Assembly: GCA_913775095.1 (NCBI GenBank)
Contig: CAJYIW010000026.1
Span: forward strand, 186,001 to 250,000
Length of the DNA stretch: 64,000 bases
Origin: an uncultured Siphonobacter sp.
Lineage (GTDB): Bacteria > Bacteroidota > Bacteroidia > Cytophagales > Spirosomataceae
Direction: 5' to 3'
Shown: piece after piece, positions 1 to 8,873 of the stretch
Position numbering within the stretch: position 1 is the first letter of the stretch
Layout: every line of letters begins with the position of its first letter
Notes under the pieces: model-generated
Databases searched by the model: none
What the model was told of the DNA's origin: nothing
Seen by the model: the letters and a program-made list of their open reading frames with translations, nothing else
Position numbers and translations under genes: made by a program

Positions 1-1
1 A

Positions 2-328
2 AGTGCCCTGCGGGATCGCTATCGCAACGAACGTCGGGTTGAAATGGCCTACGAAGAACAACGCTTCCACGATGCCCGTCGCTGGATGATTGCTCCCAAT
101 ACGCTCGGTCAGCAGGCTCGCATCATCCAGATTACGGGTACGCTCAAGGCGGGTAAGACGGTAAGTCTCTACAAGTACGATCCTAACAACTATAATTACA
201 AATACCAGGTTACTACCATTGATCCCGGTATTGAGAACCGTAAATGGCTGGACAAAATGTATTTTGTTCCCATCAGTCGGGACGAAATAAACCGGAATAA
301 TCAACTGGTTCAAAACCCAGGTTACTAA
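2..328 (+). CDS. SusD/RagB-family outer-membrane lipoprotein, C-terminal fragment
   Basis: Only the last 108 or so residues are in the window; the reading frame is open back to base 2, so the gene begins upstream. The fragment opens with RDRYRNERRVEMAYEEQRF followed by HDARRW, the conserved C-terminal signature of SusD/RagB proteins (usual form ER.xEla.E..R..DlrRW). It ends with a VPISRDEINRN-type segment, which is also typical. SusD proteins are surface lipoproteins that bind glycans and form the lid of a SusC TonB-dependent transporter. The SusC partner would be expected upstream. A strong terminator follows, so the downstream lipoprotein gene is probably a separate transcript. The family call is confident. 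The substrate is unknown. Confidence 0.9.
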   Translation, partial: SALRDRYRNERRVEMAYEEQRFHDARRWMIAPNTLGQQARIIQITGTLKAGKTVSLYKYDPNNYNYKYQVTTIDPGIENRKWLDKMYFVPISRDEINRNNQLVQNPGY

Positions 329-356
329 TTTAATAGTAAGGATAAAATACTTTTGC

Positions 357-394
357 AAAATAATCTACGTCTGCGAAGGCGTAGATTATTTTTG
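357..394 (+). terminator. Intrinsic terminator after the SusD gene
   Basis: A perfect 13-bp inverted repeat (arms 357-369 and 380-392, core AATAATCTACG) is capped by a further short stem with a GCGA tetraloop. The 3' arm merges into a T run. It closes the SusD-containing operon. Confidence 0.8.
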
Positions 395-469
395 TAAAAT
401 AGGCCAGGCATTGTTCTTAGCCATGCGAACACCTGTTTTTTCGCGTATCCCCCAAAATTGAAACTTTCC

Positions 470-3400
470 ATGAATCGCTTTTTACCCCTGAGCCTTCTGG
501 TTCTTATTCTGGCTTGTCAGGAAAAGGACAAAAAGGAAGCTCTTCCTGCCGACACGGGTCCATCTCTTTTTAAAGAACTCTCTACGGATCAGACGCACAT
601 CGACTTTAGTAATACCTTATCTGAAGGATTGAATACTAATATTTTGATGTATGAATACTTCTACAACGGTGGGGGGGTAGCCGTTGGTGATCTGAATAAT
701 GACGGTCGGGATGACTTGTACTTCACGGCTAATATGACTCCCAACAAACTGTACCTGAATCAGGGCAATTTACAGTTTAAAGATATTACGGATGCTTCGG
801 GAGCCGCCGGCCGGCCCGGTCCCTGGAAAACGGGCGTGAGCATGGCTGATGTGAATGGCGACGGCAAGCTCGATATCTACGTGTGTTACTCAGGGAATGT
901 ATCACCTGAGAACCGCACCAATCAGCTTTTCATTAATCAGGGTGTGGATGAGCAGGGAATCCCGCAGTTCAAAGAACTGGCTCGCGAGTATGGGCTTGAC
1001 CAGCCCGCTTATAGTACGCAGGGAGCTTTTTTCGATTATGATAAAGACGGTGATCTGGACCTGTTTTTACTAAATCATAATCCTAAATCTTTGCCCGTTC
1101 TAGATGAGGCTTCCACGAAAGAAATTCTTAAAAAGGAAGATCCCAGCGTTGGTTCCAGGTTGTTTGAGAACACCGGCAATCACTTCAGAGACGTAACGGC
1201 AAAGGCGGGCATCCAGAGTGCGTCCCTGTCGTATGGACTTGGAATCGGAATTTCAGATATTAATGGTGACGGCTGGCCGGATCTTTACATTGGTAATGAC
1301 TATGCCATCCCGGATTTTCTATACATCAACAATCAGGACGGAACTTTTCGCAATCAACTTCAGAGCTACGTACGGCATACGTCCCAATTCTCTATGGGTA
1401 ACGATATCGCCGATATCAATAACGACGCCCTTCCTGACATCTTTACGCTGGATATGTTACCCGAAGACAATCGCAGGCAAAAACTGTTGATGAGTGCGGA
1501 TAACTATGAAAAGTTTGAACTCAATCTGCGTTCGGGGTTCTATTACCAGTACATGCGAAACATGCTTCAGGTTAATAATGGAGATGGGAGTTTCAGCGAA
1601 GTCGGACAACTCGCGGGTATTTCCAACACCGACTGGAGCTGGGCTGCTTTGTTTGCGGATTATGATAACGACGGCTGGAAAGATCTCTTCATTTCCAACG
1701 GCTATCTACGGGACTACACCAACATGGATTTCCTGAAATACATGGGTGATTTTATGAAAAATCGCCAGGGTAATATTCACCGGCAGGATGTACTGACGCT
1801 GGTGCAGCAGATTCCGTCGTCTAATGTAACTAACTATCTGTTCAGAAATAATGGCAACATGACCTTTAGCAACGTCAGTTCGGCCTGGGGCATCAATCAA
1901 CCCCTTAATAGCAACGGAGCAGCGTATTCAGATCTGGACAACGACGGCGATCTGGACTTAATCGTCAATAATATTAACCATGCCGCCAGTGTGTACGAAA
2001 ACCAGTCGAATCGGAAGAATCATTATCTGAATCTGAAACTCGAAGGCAAGGCGGGTAATACCCAGGGAATTGGAGCCAAGGTAACCATTTCAGTAAACGG
2101 GCAACGGCAGTTTATGGAACAAATGCCTACCCGTGGGTATCAATCGAGCGTGTCGTCTGTGCTACACTTTGGATTAAAGTCAACTACTCAGATTGATTCC
2201 CTGACGATTACCTGGCTGGATGGTTCACAGGAAACGAAAACGGCGGTCAAAGCGGATCAGTTACTGACACTTAAACAATCTGAAGCCTCGGCGGGCAAGA
2301 AGCCTGGAACGAATGAATCCCCCTGGTATCATGTCGTTAAGGCTCCTGTATCAGTTCAGACCACGACCAATTCCTTGAACGATTTTAAACGACAACCTCT
2401 ACTGGTTAACCCGCTGTCGTTCACGGGGCCGTGTATGGCGAAAGCGGATGTGAATGGGGACGGCTTGGAAGATGTATTCGTAGGCGGCAGTCATGGAAAA
2501 GCAGGGGAGTTATTCCTCCAGCAAAAAGGAGGAAATTTCACTCGTAAACAGAGCTTCCAGACTTCCAGCGAAGACGCTGATGCCTTATTTGTCGATGTTA
2601 ACAAGGATAACTTCCCGGATTTATACGTGGTAAGTGGCGGTTACGGTGACCTCATGCCCGACGATGCCCGTCTGTCGGATCATTTGTATCTGAACGATGG
2701 TAAAGGAAATTTTACCCTGAGTAAAGGAGCCTTACCCGCGATGGTTGCCAGCAAAAGTTGCGTTCGGGCTGCCGATGTGAACGGGGATGGAGCCATGGAT
2801 TTGTTTGTGGGAGCAAGAGTGATTCCCGGACGCTATCCGGAGACCCCCCCGAGCTTCCTGCTCATCAACGACGGCAAAGGACATTTCAGTGATCAGACGG
2901 CAAAGCTGGCCCCGGCTTTGGCTCGTATAGGGATGGTAAGTGACGCAGCCTGGCTGGATTTAAATCAGGACAAGAAACCGGATTTGATAGTAGTGGGAGA
3001 GTGGATGCCTGTTACGGCCTTGGTAAACGGAGGAAATACCTGGACGGATCAGACGAGTAAATACTTCCCAAAATCTTACCGGGGTTGGTGGAATAAACTG
3101 ATGGTAGACGATATAAACGGCGATGGACGAATGGACCTGCTGGCGGGTAACCAGGGTCTGAATACCCAATGTAAAGTCTCTGATCGGGAACCTGCGGAGC
3201 TGGTGTACAAGGATTTCGACGATAACGGTTCAGTAGATCCTATTCTTAGTTTTTACATTCAGGGAAAAAGTTATCCCTATGTATCCCGGGATGAATTACT
3301 GGATCAGATGAGCATCATGCGAACGCGATTCCCGGATTATAAAAGTTACGCCGAAGCCACCCTGACGGATATTTTCACTCCGGAAGAATTACAGGGTAGT

Positions 3401-3775
3401 ACGAAGTTATCGGCCAATACCCTGCAAACGACGCTGTGGCTACAAACACCTAAAGGAACCTTTCAGGAACAGACCTTACCCGTGCAGGCTCAGATGGCTC
3501 CGGTCTTTACCGTGACCAGCCTCGACTTTGATCAGGATGGTAAAAAGGATCTGCTTCTTTGCGGAAATGTGAATAAAGCCCGGCTCCGTTTCGGGAATTG
3601 CAATGCCAATTATGGAGTGTTATTGAAAGGGGACGGGAAAGGACAATTTCAGTACATTCCTCAACGCAAATCCGGCTTTCTTTTACGCGGTGATGTACGA
3701 AGCGTATTACCCTTAGGAAATCGTTTGCTGTTCGGAATCAATCAAAAACCTCTGGAAGCGTATCAACTTCGGTAG
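470..3775 (+). CDS. FG-GAP/VCBS-repeat lipoprotein with ASPIC/UnbV domain (CRTAC1-like)
   Basis: The protein has about 1101 residues. A TTG four codons upstream is also open, but the ATG at 470 puts a lipoprotein signal (MNRFLPLSLLVLILAC, lipobox LILAC) at the N-terminus, so it is chosen. Many Ca-binding FG-GAP/VCBS loops occur in both halves, for example DLNNDGRDDLYF near residue 74, DVNGDGKLDIYV near 127 and DINGDGWPDLYI. Between the two propeller-like halves, at about residues 515-605, lies an ASPIC/UnbV-like domain (NHYLNLKLEGKAGNTQGIGA). The family is secreted and surface-anchored, often encoded near SusCD genes in Bacteroidota, and probably binds a ligand or a partner protein. The next gene starts 2 nt after the stop, so co-translation with the haloperoxidase-like protein is likely. 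The exact role is unknown. Confidence 0.88.
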   Translation: MNRFLPLSLLVLILACQEKDKKEALPADTGPSLFKELSTDQTHIDFSNTLSEGLNTNILMYEYFYNGGGVAVGDLNNDGRDDLYFTANMTPNKLYLNQGNLQFKDITDASGAAGRPGPWKTGVSMADVNGDGKLDIYVCYSGNVSPENRTNQLFINQGVDEQGIPQFKELAREYGLDQPAYSTQGAFFDYDKDGDLDLFLLNHNPKSLPVLDEASTKEILKKEDPSVGSRLFENTGNHFRDVTAKAGIQSASLSYGLGIGISDINGDGWPDLYIGNDYAIPDFLYINNQDGTFRNQLQSYVRHTSQFSMGNDIADINNDALPDIFTLDMLPEDNRRQKLLMSADNYEKFELNLRSGFYYQYMRNMLQVNNGDGSFSEVGQLAGISNTDWSWAALFADYDNDGWKDLFISNGYLRDYTNMDFLKYMGDFMKNRQGNIHRQDVLTLVQQIPSSNVTNYLFRNNGNMTFSNVSSAWGINQPLNSNGAAYSDLDNDGDLDLIVNNINHAASVYENQSNRKNHYLNLKLEGKAGNTQGIGAKVTISVNGQRQFMEQMPTRGYQSSVSSVLHFGLKSTTQIDSLTITWLDGSQETKTAVKADQLLTLKQSEASAGKKPGTNESPWYHVVKAPVSVQTTTNSLNDFKRQPLLVNPLSFTGPCMAKADVNGDGLEDVFVGGSHGKAGELFLQQKGGNFTRKQSFQTSSEDADALFVDVNKDNFPDLYVVSGGYGDLMPDDARLSDHLYLNDGKGNFTLSKGALPAMVASKSCVRAADVNGDGAMDLFVGARVIPGRYPETPPSFLLINDGKGHFSDQTAKLAPALARIGMVSDAAWLDLNQDKKPDLIVVGEWMPVTALVNGGNTWTDQTSKYFPKSYRGWWNKLMVDDINGDGRMDLLAGNQGLNTQCKVSDREPAELVYKDFDDNGSVDPILSFYIQGKSYPYVSRDELLDQMSIMRTRFPDYKSYAEATLTDIFTPEELQGSTKLSANTLQTTLWLQTPKGTFQEQTLPVQAQMAPVFTVTSLDFDQDGKKDLLLCGNVNKARLRFGNCNANYGVLLKGDGKGQFQYIPQRKSGFLLRGDVRSVLPLGNRLLFGINQKPLEAYQLR

Positions 3776-3777
3776 CC

Positions 3778-5106
3778 ATGAAAAAATACAGTCTTCTTAT
3801 ACTTCTGCTGAGTGTATTGGGTTGTTCTACCCCAAAACAGCCCGCCCTTTCACCCGACGCATTGACCGGCGTTTTGAATGAGATGACGGAGATCATGATT
3901 CACGACGTGACGAATCCACCACTGGCGGCCCGCTTTTTCTCGTATGCCTGTTTATCGGGCTACGAGGTTATGGCTCAGCATGACTCCTCCATTCGCAGCA
4001 TGCACGGGGTATTGAACGGTTTTCCCAAAATTGAGCAACCGCAGGGATTGGAATCGCACTCGGCTTCTCTGGCGGCAGTTCTGGCCGTCATGGAAACTGC
4101 CAGGAAAATGCAGCCTTCCGGGAGTCGCATGGCGGCTTATGAAAAGCACTTTCTGGATTCCTGCAAAACCATCGGGTTTTCGGAGGTAACGCTGGACCAT
4201 TCGCAAAAATATGCCGAGCAGATTAGTCAGCAGTTACTCAAATACGCGAAGAAGGATCGTTACAATCGGATCAGTAATTATCCCCGCTATCAGGCCACGA
4301 CTCAGGAAGGGAACTGGTATCCCACACCGCCGGGTTACTTTTCGCCCGTGGAGCCTTATTTTGCTACGGTTCGTTCGTTTACCCTCGATACCTGTTCACA
4401 GTTTAAACCAGCTCCCCCGGTTGCTTTTTCGAAGGATAAAAACTCCGAATTTTATAAGCTGATGCTTATTAACGTGGAGGAAAAACTACCGGACGATCAC
4501 AAGGAAATTGCCGCTTTCTGGGATTGTAATCCTTTTGCTCTGGAGGATAATGGTCACCTCATGGTGGGTATGAAGAAAATCTCTCCAGGAGCTCACTGGC
4601 TGGGTATTACGGGCATTGCCTGCAAGAAGGCAGGTCTGAACCTGGCCCAGACGTTTAAAATGAATACCATCGTTTCCATCACCCTGATGGACGGGTTTAT
4701 CTGCTGCTGGGACGAAAAATACCGCAGTAACCGCATTCGTCCCGAGACGGCCATTCGGCAATTGGTTGACCCGAACTGGCGTCCTTTTCTGCAAACCCCA
4801 CCCTTTCCGGAATACCTCAGCGGGCATTCTACAATCTCGACGGCAGTGGCTACTGTATTAACGCATTATCTGGGCGATAACTTCGCCTATACCGATACCG
4901 TCGAAGAGCCTTTCGGACTCAAAGCCCGTTCATTCAAGTCGTTCATGCAGGCCGCCGATGAAGCCGGAATGTCGCGGTTATACGGAGGCATTCACTTCAT
5001 GGATGCCATTACGAATGGTCGCACGCAGGGCGAAAAAGTAGGAGCCTGGGTGATTCAGAAACTGGAAGGAAATGCCTCGCCAGCGATCGCAGCAGTCAAA
5101 AACTGA
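3778..5106 (+). CDS. Vanadium-dependent haloperoxidase / PAP2-superfamily lipoprotein
   Basis: The protein has 442 residues and a lipoprotein signal (MKKYSLLILLLSVLGC). Three phosphate/vanadate-pocket motifs are in family order: KYRSNRIRPE near residue 314, EYLSGHSTIST near 345 (the PSGH-like His) and SRLYGGIHFMDA near 399 (Arg plus the vanadate-ligand His). This matches vanadium-dependent haloperoxidases and the related PAP2 acid phosphatases. Sequence reading alone cannot tell halide oxidation from phosphatase activity. It follows the CRTAC1-like gene with a 2-nt gap and probably works with it outside the cytoplasm. The stop codon abuts the stop of the convergent VOC gene with no spacer and no visible terminator. 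Confidence 0.85.
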   Translation: MKKYSLLILLLSVLGCSTPKQPALSPDALTGVLNEMTEIMIHDVTNPPLAARFFSYACLSGYEVMAQHDSSIRSMHGVLNGFPKIEQPQGLESHSASLAAVLAVMETARKMQPSGSRMAAYEKHFLDSCKTIGFSEVTLDHSQKYAEQISQQLLKYAKKDRYNRISNYPRYQATTQEGNWYPTPPGYFSPVEPYFATVRSFTLDTCSQFKPAPPVAFSKDKNSEFYKLMLINVEEKLPDDHKEIAAFWDCNPFALEDNGHLMVGMKKISPGAHWLGITGIACKKAGLNLAQTFKMNTIVSITLMDGFICCWDEKYRSNRIRPETAIRQLVDPNWRPFLQTPPFPEYLSGHSTISTAVATVLTHYLGDNFAYTDTVEEPFGLKARSFKSFMQAADEAGMSRLYGGIHFMDAITNGRTQGEKVGAWVIQKLEGNASPAIAAVKN

Positions 5107-5472
5107 TTACGGGTTGAAGGCACCGAAATGCCAGAGAATACCGGAAGGATCGTGAAGAAAACATTCGCTGCCCCAGTCATTTACCCGGATGGGAAGTAAC
5201 CGAACACCGGGATATTTCTGGGGCAGTTCCAGACTTACCAATTCTTCATAGTACAACTTCACGTCAGCTACTTCGACGAATAGCATGGTGTTGTCAACCC
5301 ATTCCTGAACGTAGTAATGCTGAAGGTAAAAGCCCAGCCCGCTGATGCGGAACAAAGACATTTCCGGGGAAATAATAGACTCTTCAAAACCCAGATCCTG
5401 ATAAAACCGACGCGAAAGTTCGAAGTCTTTGGCTCCGATGAACGGCCGGATGGAAACTGCTTTCTGTTGCAT
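5107..5472 (-). CDS. VOC (glyoxalase/bleomycin-resistance) family protein
   Basis: The protein has 121 residues from the ATG at 5472. The frame is open 40 codons further upstream, but that extension is hydrophobic, AT-rich and runs into the divergent promoter region, so the shorter start is preferred. The sequence begins QKAVSIRPFIGAKDFELSRR and contains RFYQDLGFEE and FLHDPSGILWHFG, the beta-alpha-beta-beta-beta pattern of VOC-fold proteins. A metal-dependent enzyme, a resistance protein or a ligand binder are all possible. The usual His/Glu metal ligands are not clear enough to name a substrate. It is divergent from the amidohydrolase gene. Confidence 0.75.
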   Translation of the reverse strand: MQQKAVSIRPFIGAKDFELSRRFYQDLGFEESIISPEMSLFRISGLGFYLQHYYVQEWVDNTMLFVEVADVKLYYEELVSLELPQKYPGVRLLPIRVNDWGSECFLHDPSGILWHFGAFNP

Positions 5473-5537
5473 ATAATAAATAGAGATATTTGTTTGAATG
5501 AGCAATCTATAAAATAGTATTAGGGACATGGATGATA

Positions 5538-5569
5538 TTGTAAAATAATATACCTTGAAAGTAATTTTG
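5538..5569 (+). promoter_or_regulatory. Promoter for the amidohydrolase gene
   Basis: TTG at 5538-5540 and TAATTTTG at 5562-5569 are separated by 21 nt, an exact match to the Bacteroidota -33/-7 consensus. The predicted start site near 5573 leaves a leader of about 22 nt before the ATG at 5595. Confidence 0.6.
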
Positions 5570-5594
5570 ACAAACTTTCCATTGGAACTCATCT

Positions 5595-6866
5595 ATGAAA
5601 AAAATCCTATTCTTCTGCCTGGTTCCCGGTGCACTTTGGGCCCAAAATACCCTCATTCACTGCGGCACGCTGATCGACGGGGTTGCCAGCGAGGCCAAAA
5701 GCCAGATGACCCTGATCATTGATAAAAATAAAATCATTGGTATCGAAAAAGGATATAAATCGGCCAAAGCGGGAGAGAAGGTAATTGATCTGAAAAATAA
5801 GACCGTCATGCCGGGACTGATCGACTGCCACGTTCATCTGGAGTCGGAAACACGTCGGGGAGGAGCCATTGACCGATTTACGTTAAATCCCGCAGACATT
5901 GCGTTTGAGTCTACCCGAAATGCTAAAAATACCTTACTGGCCGGTTTTACGACCGTGCGGGATCTGGGCGGGAGTGGCGTTAACGTAGCCCTGCGAAATG
6001 CCATTAATAAAGGACTGGTCGTGGGTCCACGAATCTATACGTCCGGAAAATCCATTGCCACGACGGGTGGTCACGCTGACCCCACCAATGCGTACCGAAA
6101 AGATTTGATGGGGGACCCCGGCCCACTGGAAGGGGTTGTGAACTCGAAAGAAGAGGCCCGGAAAGCCGTTCGTCAGCGGTATAAAGACGGAGCCGACCTC
6201 ATTAAAATTACCGCTACCGGCGGAGTGTTGAGTCTGGCTTCCAATTCACAGAATCCGCAATTTACCGAAGATGAGATTCGGGGCATTGTGGAAACGGCTC
6301 AGGATTATGGCTTTACCGTAGCTGCCCACGCTCACGGAGCCGAAGGCATGAAGCGGGCCATCCGGGCGGGGGTTACCAGCGTCGAGCATGGCACGTACAT
6401 GGACGATGAGGCCATCGCTCTGTTCAAAAAACACGGGACCTATCTGGTGCCCACCATTCTGGCGGGCAAAACCGTAGCCGATTCGGCGAGAATCATGGGG
6501 TATTACACGCTGGTTCAGGCCCGAAAAGCTCTGGAAGTAGGTCCTAAAATTCAGAGTATGTTCGCCAAAGCGTATAAAGAAGGCGTGAAGATCGCCTTTG
6601 GTACGGACTCCGGCGTGTCCATTCACGGTGTAAATGCCAAAGAATTTGAATACATGGTAGAGGCCGGAATGCCCGCCATGGAGGCCATCAAAGCAGCAAC
6701 GGCCAGGGCTTCGGACTTACTGCGAATCAAAGATCAAATCGGAACCATCGAAACCGGAAAAATGGCGGATATCGTAGCGACTTCTGAAAATCCTTTGCAG
6801 GATATTAAGACGATGATGAAGGTGAAGTTTGTGATGAAGGATGGGGTGGTGTATAAGAATGAGTAG
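5595..6866 (+). CDS. Secreted metal-dependent amidohydrolase (imidazolonepropionase/Xaa-Pro dipeptidase-like)
   Basis: The protein has 423 residues with a cleavable signal peptide (MKKILFFCLVPGALWAQ), so it is periplasmic or exported. The amidohydrolase metal-site order is complete: HVH near residue 79 (LIDCHVHLE), a Lys-containing strand (DLIKITATGG), His in VAAHAHG, His in SVEHGTYMDD, and Asp in AFGTDSGV. The C-terminus has GTIETGKMADIV, the usual return to the small beta domain. These enzymes hydrolyse cyclic amides or C-terminal Xaa-Pro/Xaa-Arg dipeptides. The exact substrate is not readable here. It has its own promoter and no obvious operon partner. Confidence 0.88.
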   Translation: MKKILFFCLVPGALWAQNTLIHCGTLIDGVASEAKSQMTLIIDKNKIIGIEKGYKSAKAGEKVIDLKNKTVMPGLIDCHVHLESETRRGGAIDRFTLNPADIAFESTRNAKNTLLAGFTTVRDLGGSGVNVALRNAINKGLVVGPRIYTSGKSIATTGGHADPTNAYRKDLMGDPGPLEGVVNSKEEARKAVRQRYKDGADLIKITATGGVLSLASNSQNPQFTEDEIRGIVETAQDYGFTVAAHAHGAEGMKRAIRAGVTSVEHGTYMDDEAIALFKKHGTYLVPTILAGKTVADSARIMGYYTLVQARKALEVGPKIQSMFAKAYKEGVKIAFGTDSGVSIHGVNAKEFEYMVEAGMPAMEAIKAATARASDLLRIKDQIGTIETGKMADIVATSENPLQDIKTMMKVKFVMKDGVVYKNE

Positions 6867-6889
6867 GTAAAAATCGCTCTGTCATCTCA

Positions 6890-6991
6890 AGCGTAGCGAA
6901 GAAACGTACTGCTTATACGTGAAATCTTTTAACCGATAAGATGTACCATAGCGTATCTCAGGTAAAAAGACAGAAGTATCTTCGCTACGCT
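6890..6991. repeat. Inverted repeat between convergent genes (REP-like)
   Basis: AGCGTAGCGAAG at 6890-6901 is repeated in perfect inversion at 6980-6991, and the flanks of the two units are partly alike. A degenerate copy (AGCGTAGTGAGGAA on the minus strand, around 41112-41126) sits in the tRNA cluster. This suggests a dispersed intergenic element. It may also serve as a bidirectional terminator for the convergent neighbours. Confidence 0.5.
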
Positions 6992-7014
6992 TATTATATA
7001 AAATAAAAGATCAG

Positions 7015-7404
7015 TTACTCCGGAATCTTCTCCACTAAAATTTCCTTACCCGTCCGATCGTAATAAATGCAGGTCATATCGTGTAAAGAGACGATCCACT
7101 TTTCAATCCCGGTTTCGGCACAGTGCTGACAAAACGTGTAATAATCCGTTTCGCCCCGCTGGTGAGATTTGAGATAGTTGGTGAACTGCTCAGATTGGCT
7201 CTCTAAGGCAATGGTTAATTCTTTGTATTGAGGCTGAGAAGAAATCTGGTAATGGTTTTCGCCGAAATACTCGGTATGGCTGTCTTTTACCCAGGTGTCA
7301 AAGGCTGTTACGCCCAGGGCTTTGATTTCCTGAATGTACCGGGGAAAGTCAGCTCCGGATTTTACTTTTTCGTGAGCCTGTTTAATCTGTTCTACGGTAA
7401 ACAT
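7015..7404 (-). CDS. DUF1398 family protein (YbcV-like)
   Basis: The protein has 129 residues. It starts MFTVEQIKQAHEKVKSGADF and continues with YIQEIKALGVTAFDTWV and a DGHTEYFG-like segment (here DSHTEYFG). This is the conserved N-terminal part of DUF1398, whose members include E. coli YbcV. It is soluble with no signal peptide. The function of the family is unknown. It is convergent with the amidohydrolase gene and downstream of the glycosyltransferase on the same strand, but a 159-nt gap makes co-transcription uncertain. Confidence 0.75.
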   Translation of the reverse strand: MFTVEQIKQAHEKVKSGADFPRYIQEIKALGVTAFDTWVKDSHTEYFGENHYQISSQPQYKELTIALESQSEQFTNYLKSHQRGETDYYTFCQHCAETGIEKWIVSLHDMTCIYYDRTGKEILVEKIPE

Positions 7405-7563
7405 GGGGAGGGAATTAGCAGGTTAACATAAAATAGGGCAATTACTTAATGCATCTTTACTATAACAAAATACTGGTATTATTCAGAAAAATATTCACTA
7501 TATCAAAGAATGCATACTGGCCCTGCCAATTCATAGGTAGGATATTGGGAAATGAATCACGTA

Positions 7564-8454
7564 TTAATTGTAGGAAGTTGAATCTGTAAGTTCATTTAAA
7601 AACCTTTCCCACAAGAGACTATACTCAAAATAGGCAGGCGTTGCGAATGATTGCAAAGGTTTTAAATGTTCAGGAAGATTATTAGACTTAAAAAGATAAG
7701 CAAGCTGAGGTTTAGGGCCGTGGAAATGCAAAATCTGAACTTGCTCTGATTTCCCCCAATATGGTTTCCAGTTAAATTCTAAAGCTAATTTATCCCACTG
7801 GTACGTTTTAAATAAATTATTACTAAAATATCGTTGGTATGCACTCTGATCCCAAGTAGGATTAAATCTAAACCTTTTATTTAATATCTTTCCCACTAAA
7901 CTTCTGTGTTCATTATAATTAGGTATGAAGCTCTCTATTTTAGTTTTTACAAATCTTCTGAATTTTCGATCGTGTTTTCTTAAATTTTTAACATTCATAA
8001 CCATCACGCCAGAATTCATCGCAAAATAGTCATTTTCTGTACTTTCTGGAGCAACTGCAAAATATTTTGGTGTTATAGCGGATAAACTATTAGAAACGTC
8101 GTTTAAAAATAACACATCGCAGTCTGTATAAAGTACGAATTCATCATCGTATCCTAACTCTTCCATGATTCTGGGTATTTCTACTCTCAAAAATGCTCCA
8201 CCTCCAATTTCAAGATAATTAGGGTTTGTACGATTCGCAATTTTTTGTAAAACTTCAAATAAGTAACTTCTTCTTCTAATGAGAGTTACGCCTATTCCTT
8301 CTAGCCAAGCTGTTAATTCATTAAGCTCTCCATCGTATAAACAGAAAAGCTCTAAGCTAGTATTTTTCACTGCTGTATATACTGATACTCTAAGTAATTG
8401 CCCGTAAGCATAGGCAGGATCACTACTTTCCTTATAAGCAAAGAAGCATTTCAT
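7564..8454 (-). CDS. GT8-like glycosyltransferase, AT-rich
   Basis: The protein has 296 residues and no signal peptide. A DxD metal/nucleotide-sugar motif lies in VLYTDCDVLFLND near residue 110, followed by FAMNSGVMVMN and a C-terminal ILHFHGPKPQ, the His-Gly-Pro-Lys pattern of glycogenin/LgtC-like GT8 enzymes. It would transfer a sugar from a nucleotide-sugar donor, probably onto a cell-surface glycan. The acceptor is unknown. The gene and its flanks are clearly more AT-rich than the neighbours, with frequent AAA, TTA and ATA codons, so recent acquisition is plausible. No transposase or other glycan genes adjoin it. Confidence 0.75.
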   Translation of the reverse strand: MKCFFAYKESSDPAYAYGQLLRVSVYTAVKNTSLELFCLYDGELNELTAWLEGIGVTLIRRRSYLFEVLQKIANRTNPNYLEIGGGAFLRVEIPRIMEELGYDDEFVLYTDCDVLFLNDVSNSLSAITPKYFAVAPESTENDYFAMNSGVMVMNVKNLRKHDRKFRRFVKTKIESFIPNYNEHRSLVGKILNKRFRFNPTWDQSAYQRYFSNNLFKTYQWDKLALEFNWKPYWGKSEQVQILHFHGPKPQLAYLFKSNNLPEHLKPLQSFATPAYFEYSLLWERFLNELTDSTSYN

Positions 8455-8873
8455 AATTTATATTATTTAAATGTATTATAGATGAAGGCTTATATCTGCC
8501 TTAGAAATTAAGGAAAAGAATAAGTAGATAATTGCTGCATGCAAGTGAATATAAATGAATTAATTAGTGTTCTTTAATTACTATATAGATATTGCTATAA
8601 ATTGGTTATCAACCTGAAATGAAATGTTTAAACTTATTTTACTACTTTATGAAATAGATATAAGATGATTACAGTGGAGCAGGTAATGAAGTAATCTATA
8701 AAAGGGTGGAAAATCAGTAATGTAGTTATTCCCATTTTTGGAGGATAGACAAGAATTAGGATGAAAGATTTACTCCCAACTCCAGGTTTTCAGCTTTCTT
8801 CCGCTGAAAAATGAGTTGAAACCACCAACTTGCTACTTTTTCTTTCGAAGACTCATTTCTAAACATTTCTTTG
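8455..8873. other. AT-rich intergenic region with a hairpin before the GH92 gene
   Basis: No ORF with recognisable coding features is seen. The only structure noted is a nested inverted repeat at 8777-8818: outer arms CAACTC/GAGTTG and inner arms TTTTCAGC (8787-8794) and GCTGAAAA (8803-8810). It lies about 55 nt before the GH92 start and lacks a T run, so it is not an ordinary terminator. Confidence 0.5.

Noticed and set aside
5473-5592. N-terminal extension of the VOC gene
   Set aside because: The extra 40 codons are AT-rich and hydrophobic and overlap the divergent promoter region. The domain starts at the ATG at 5472.
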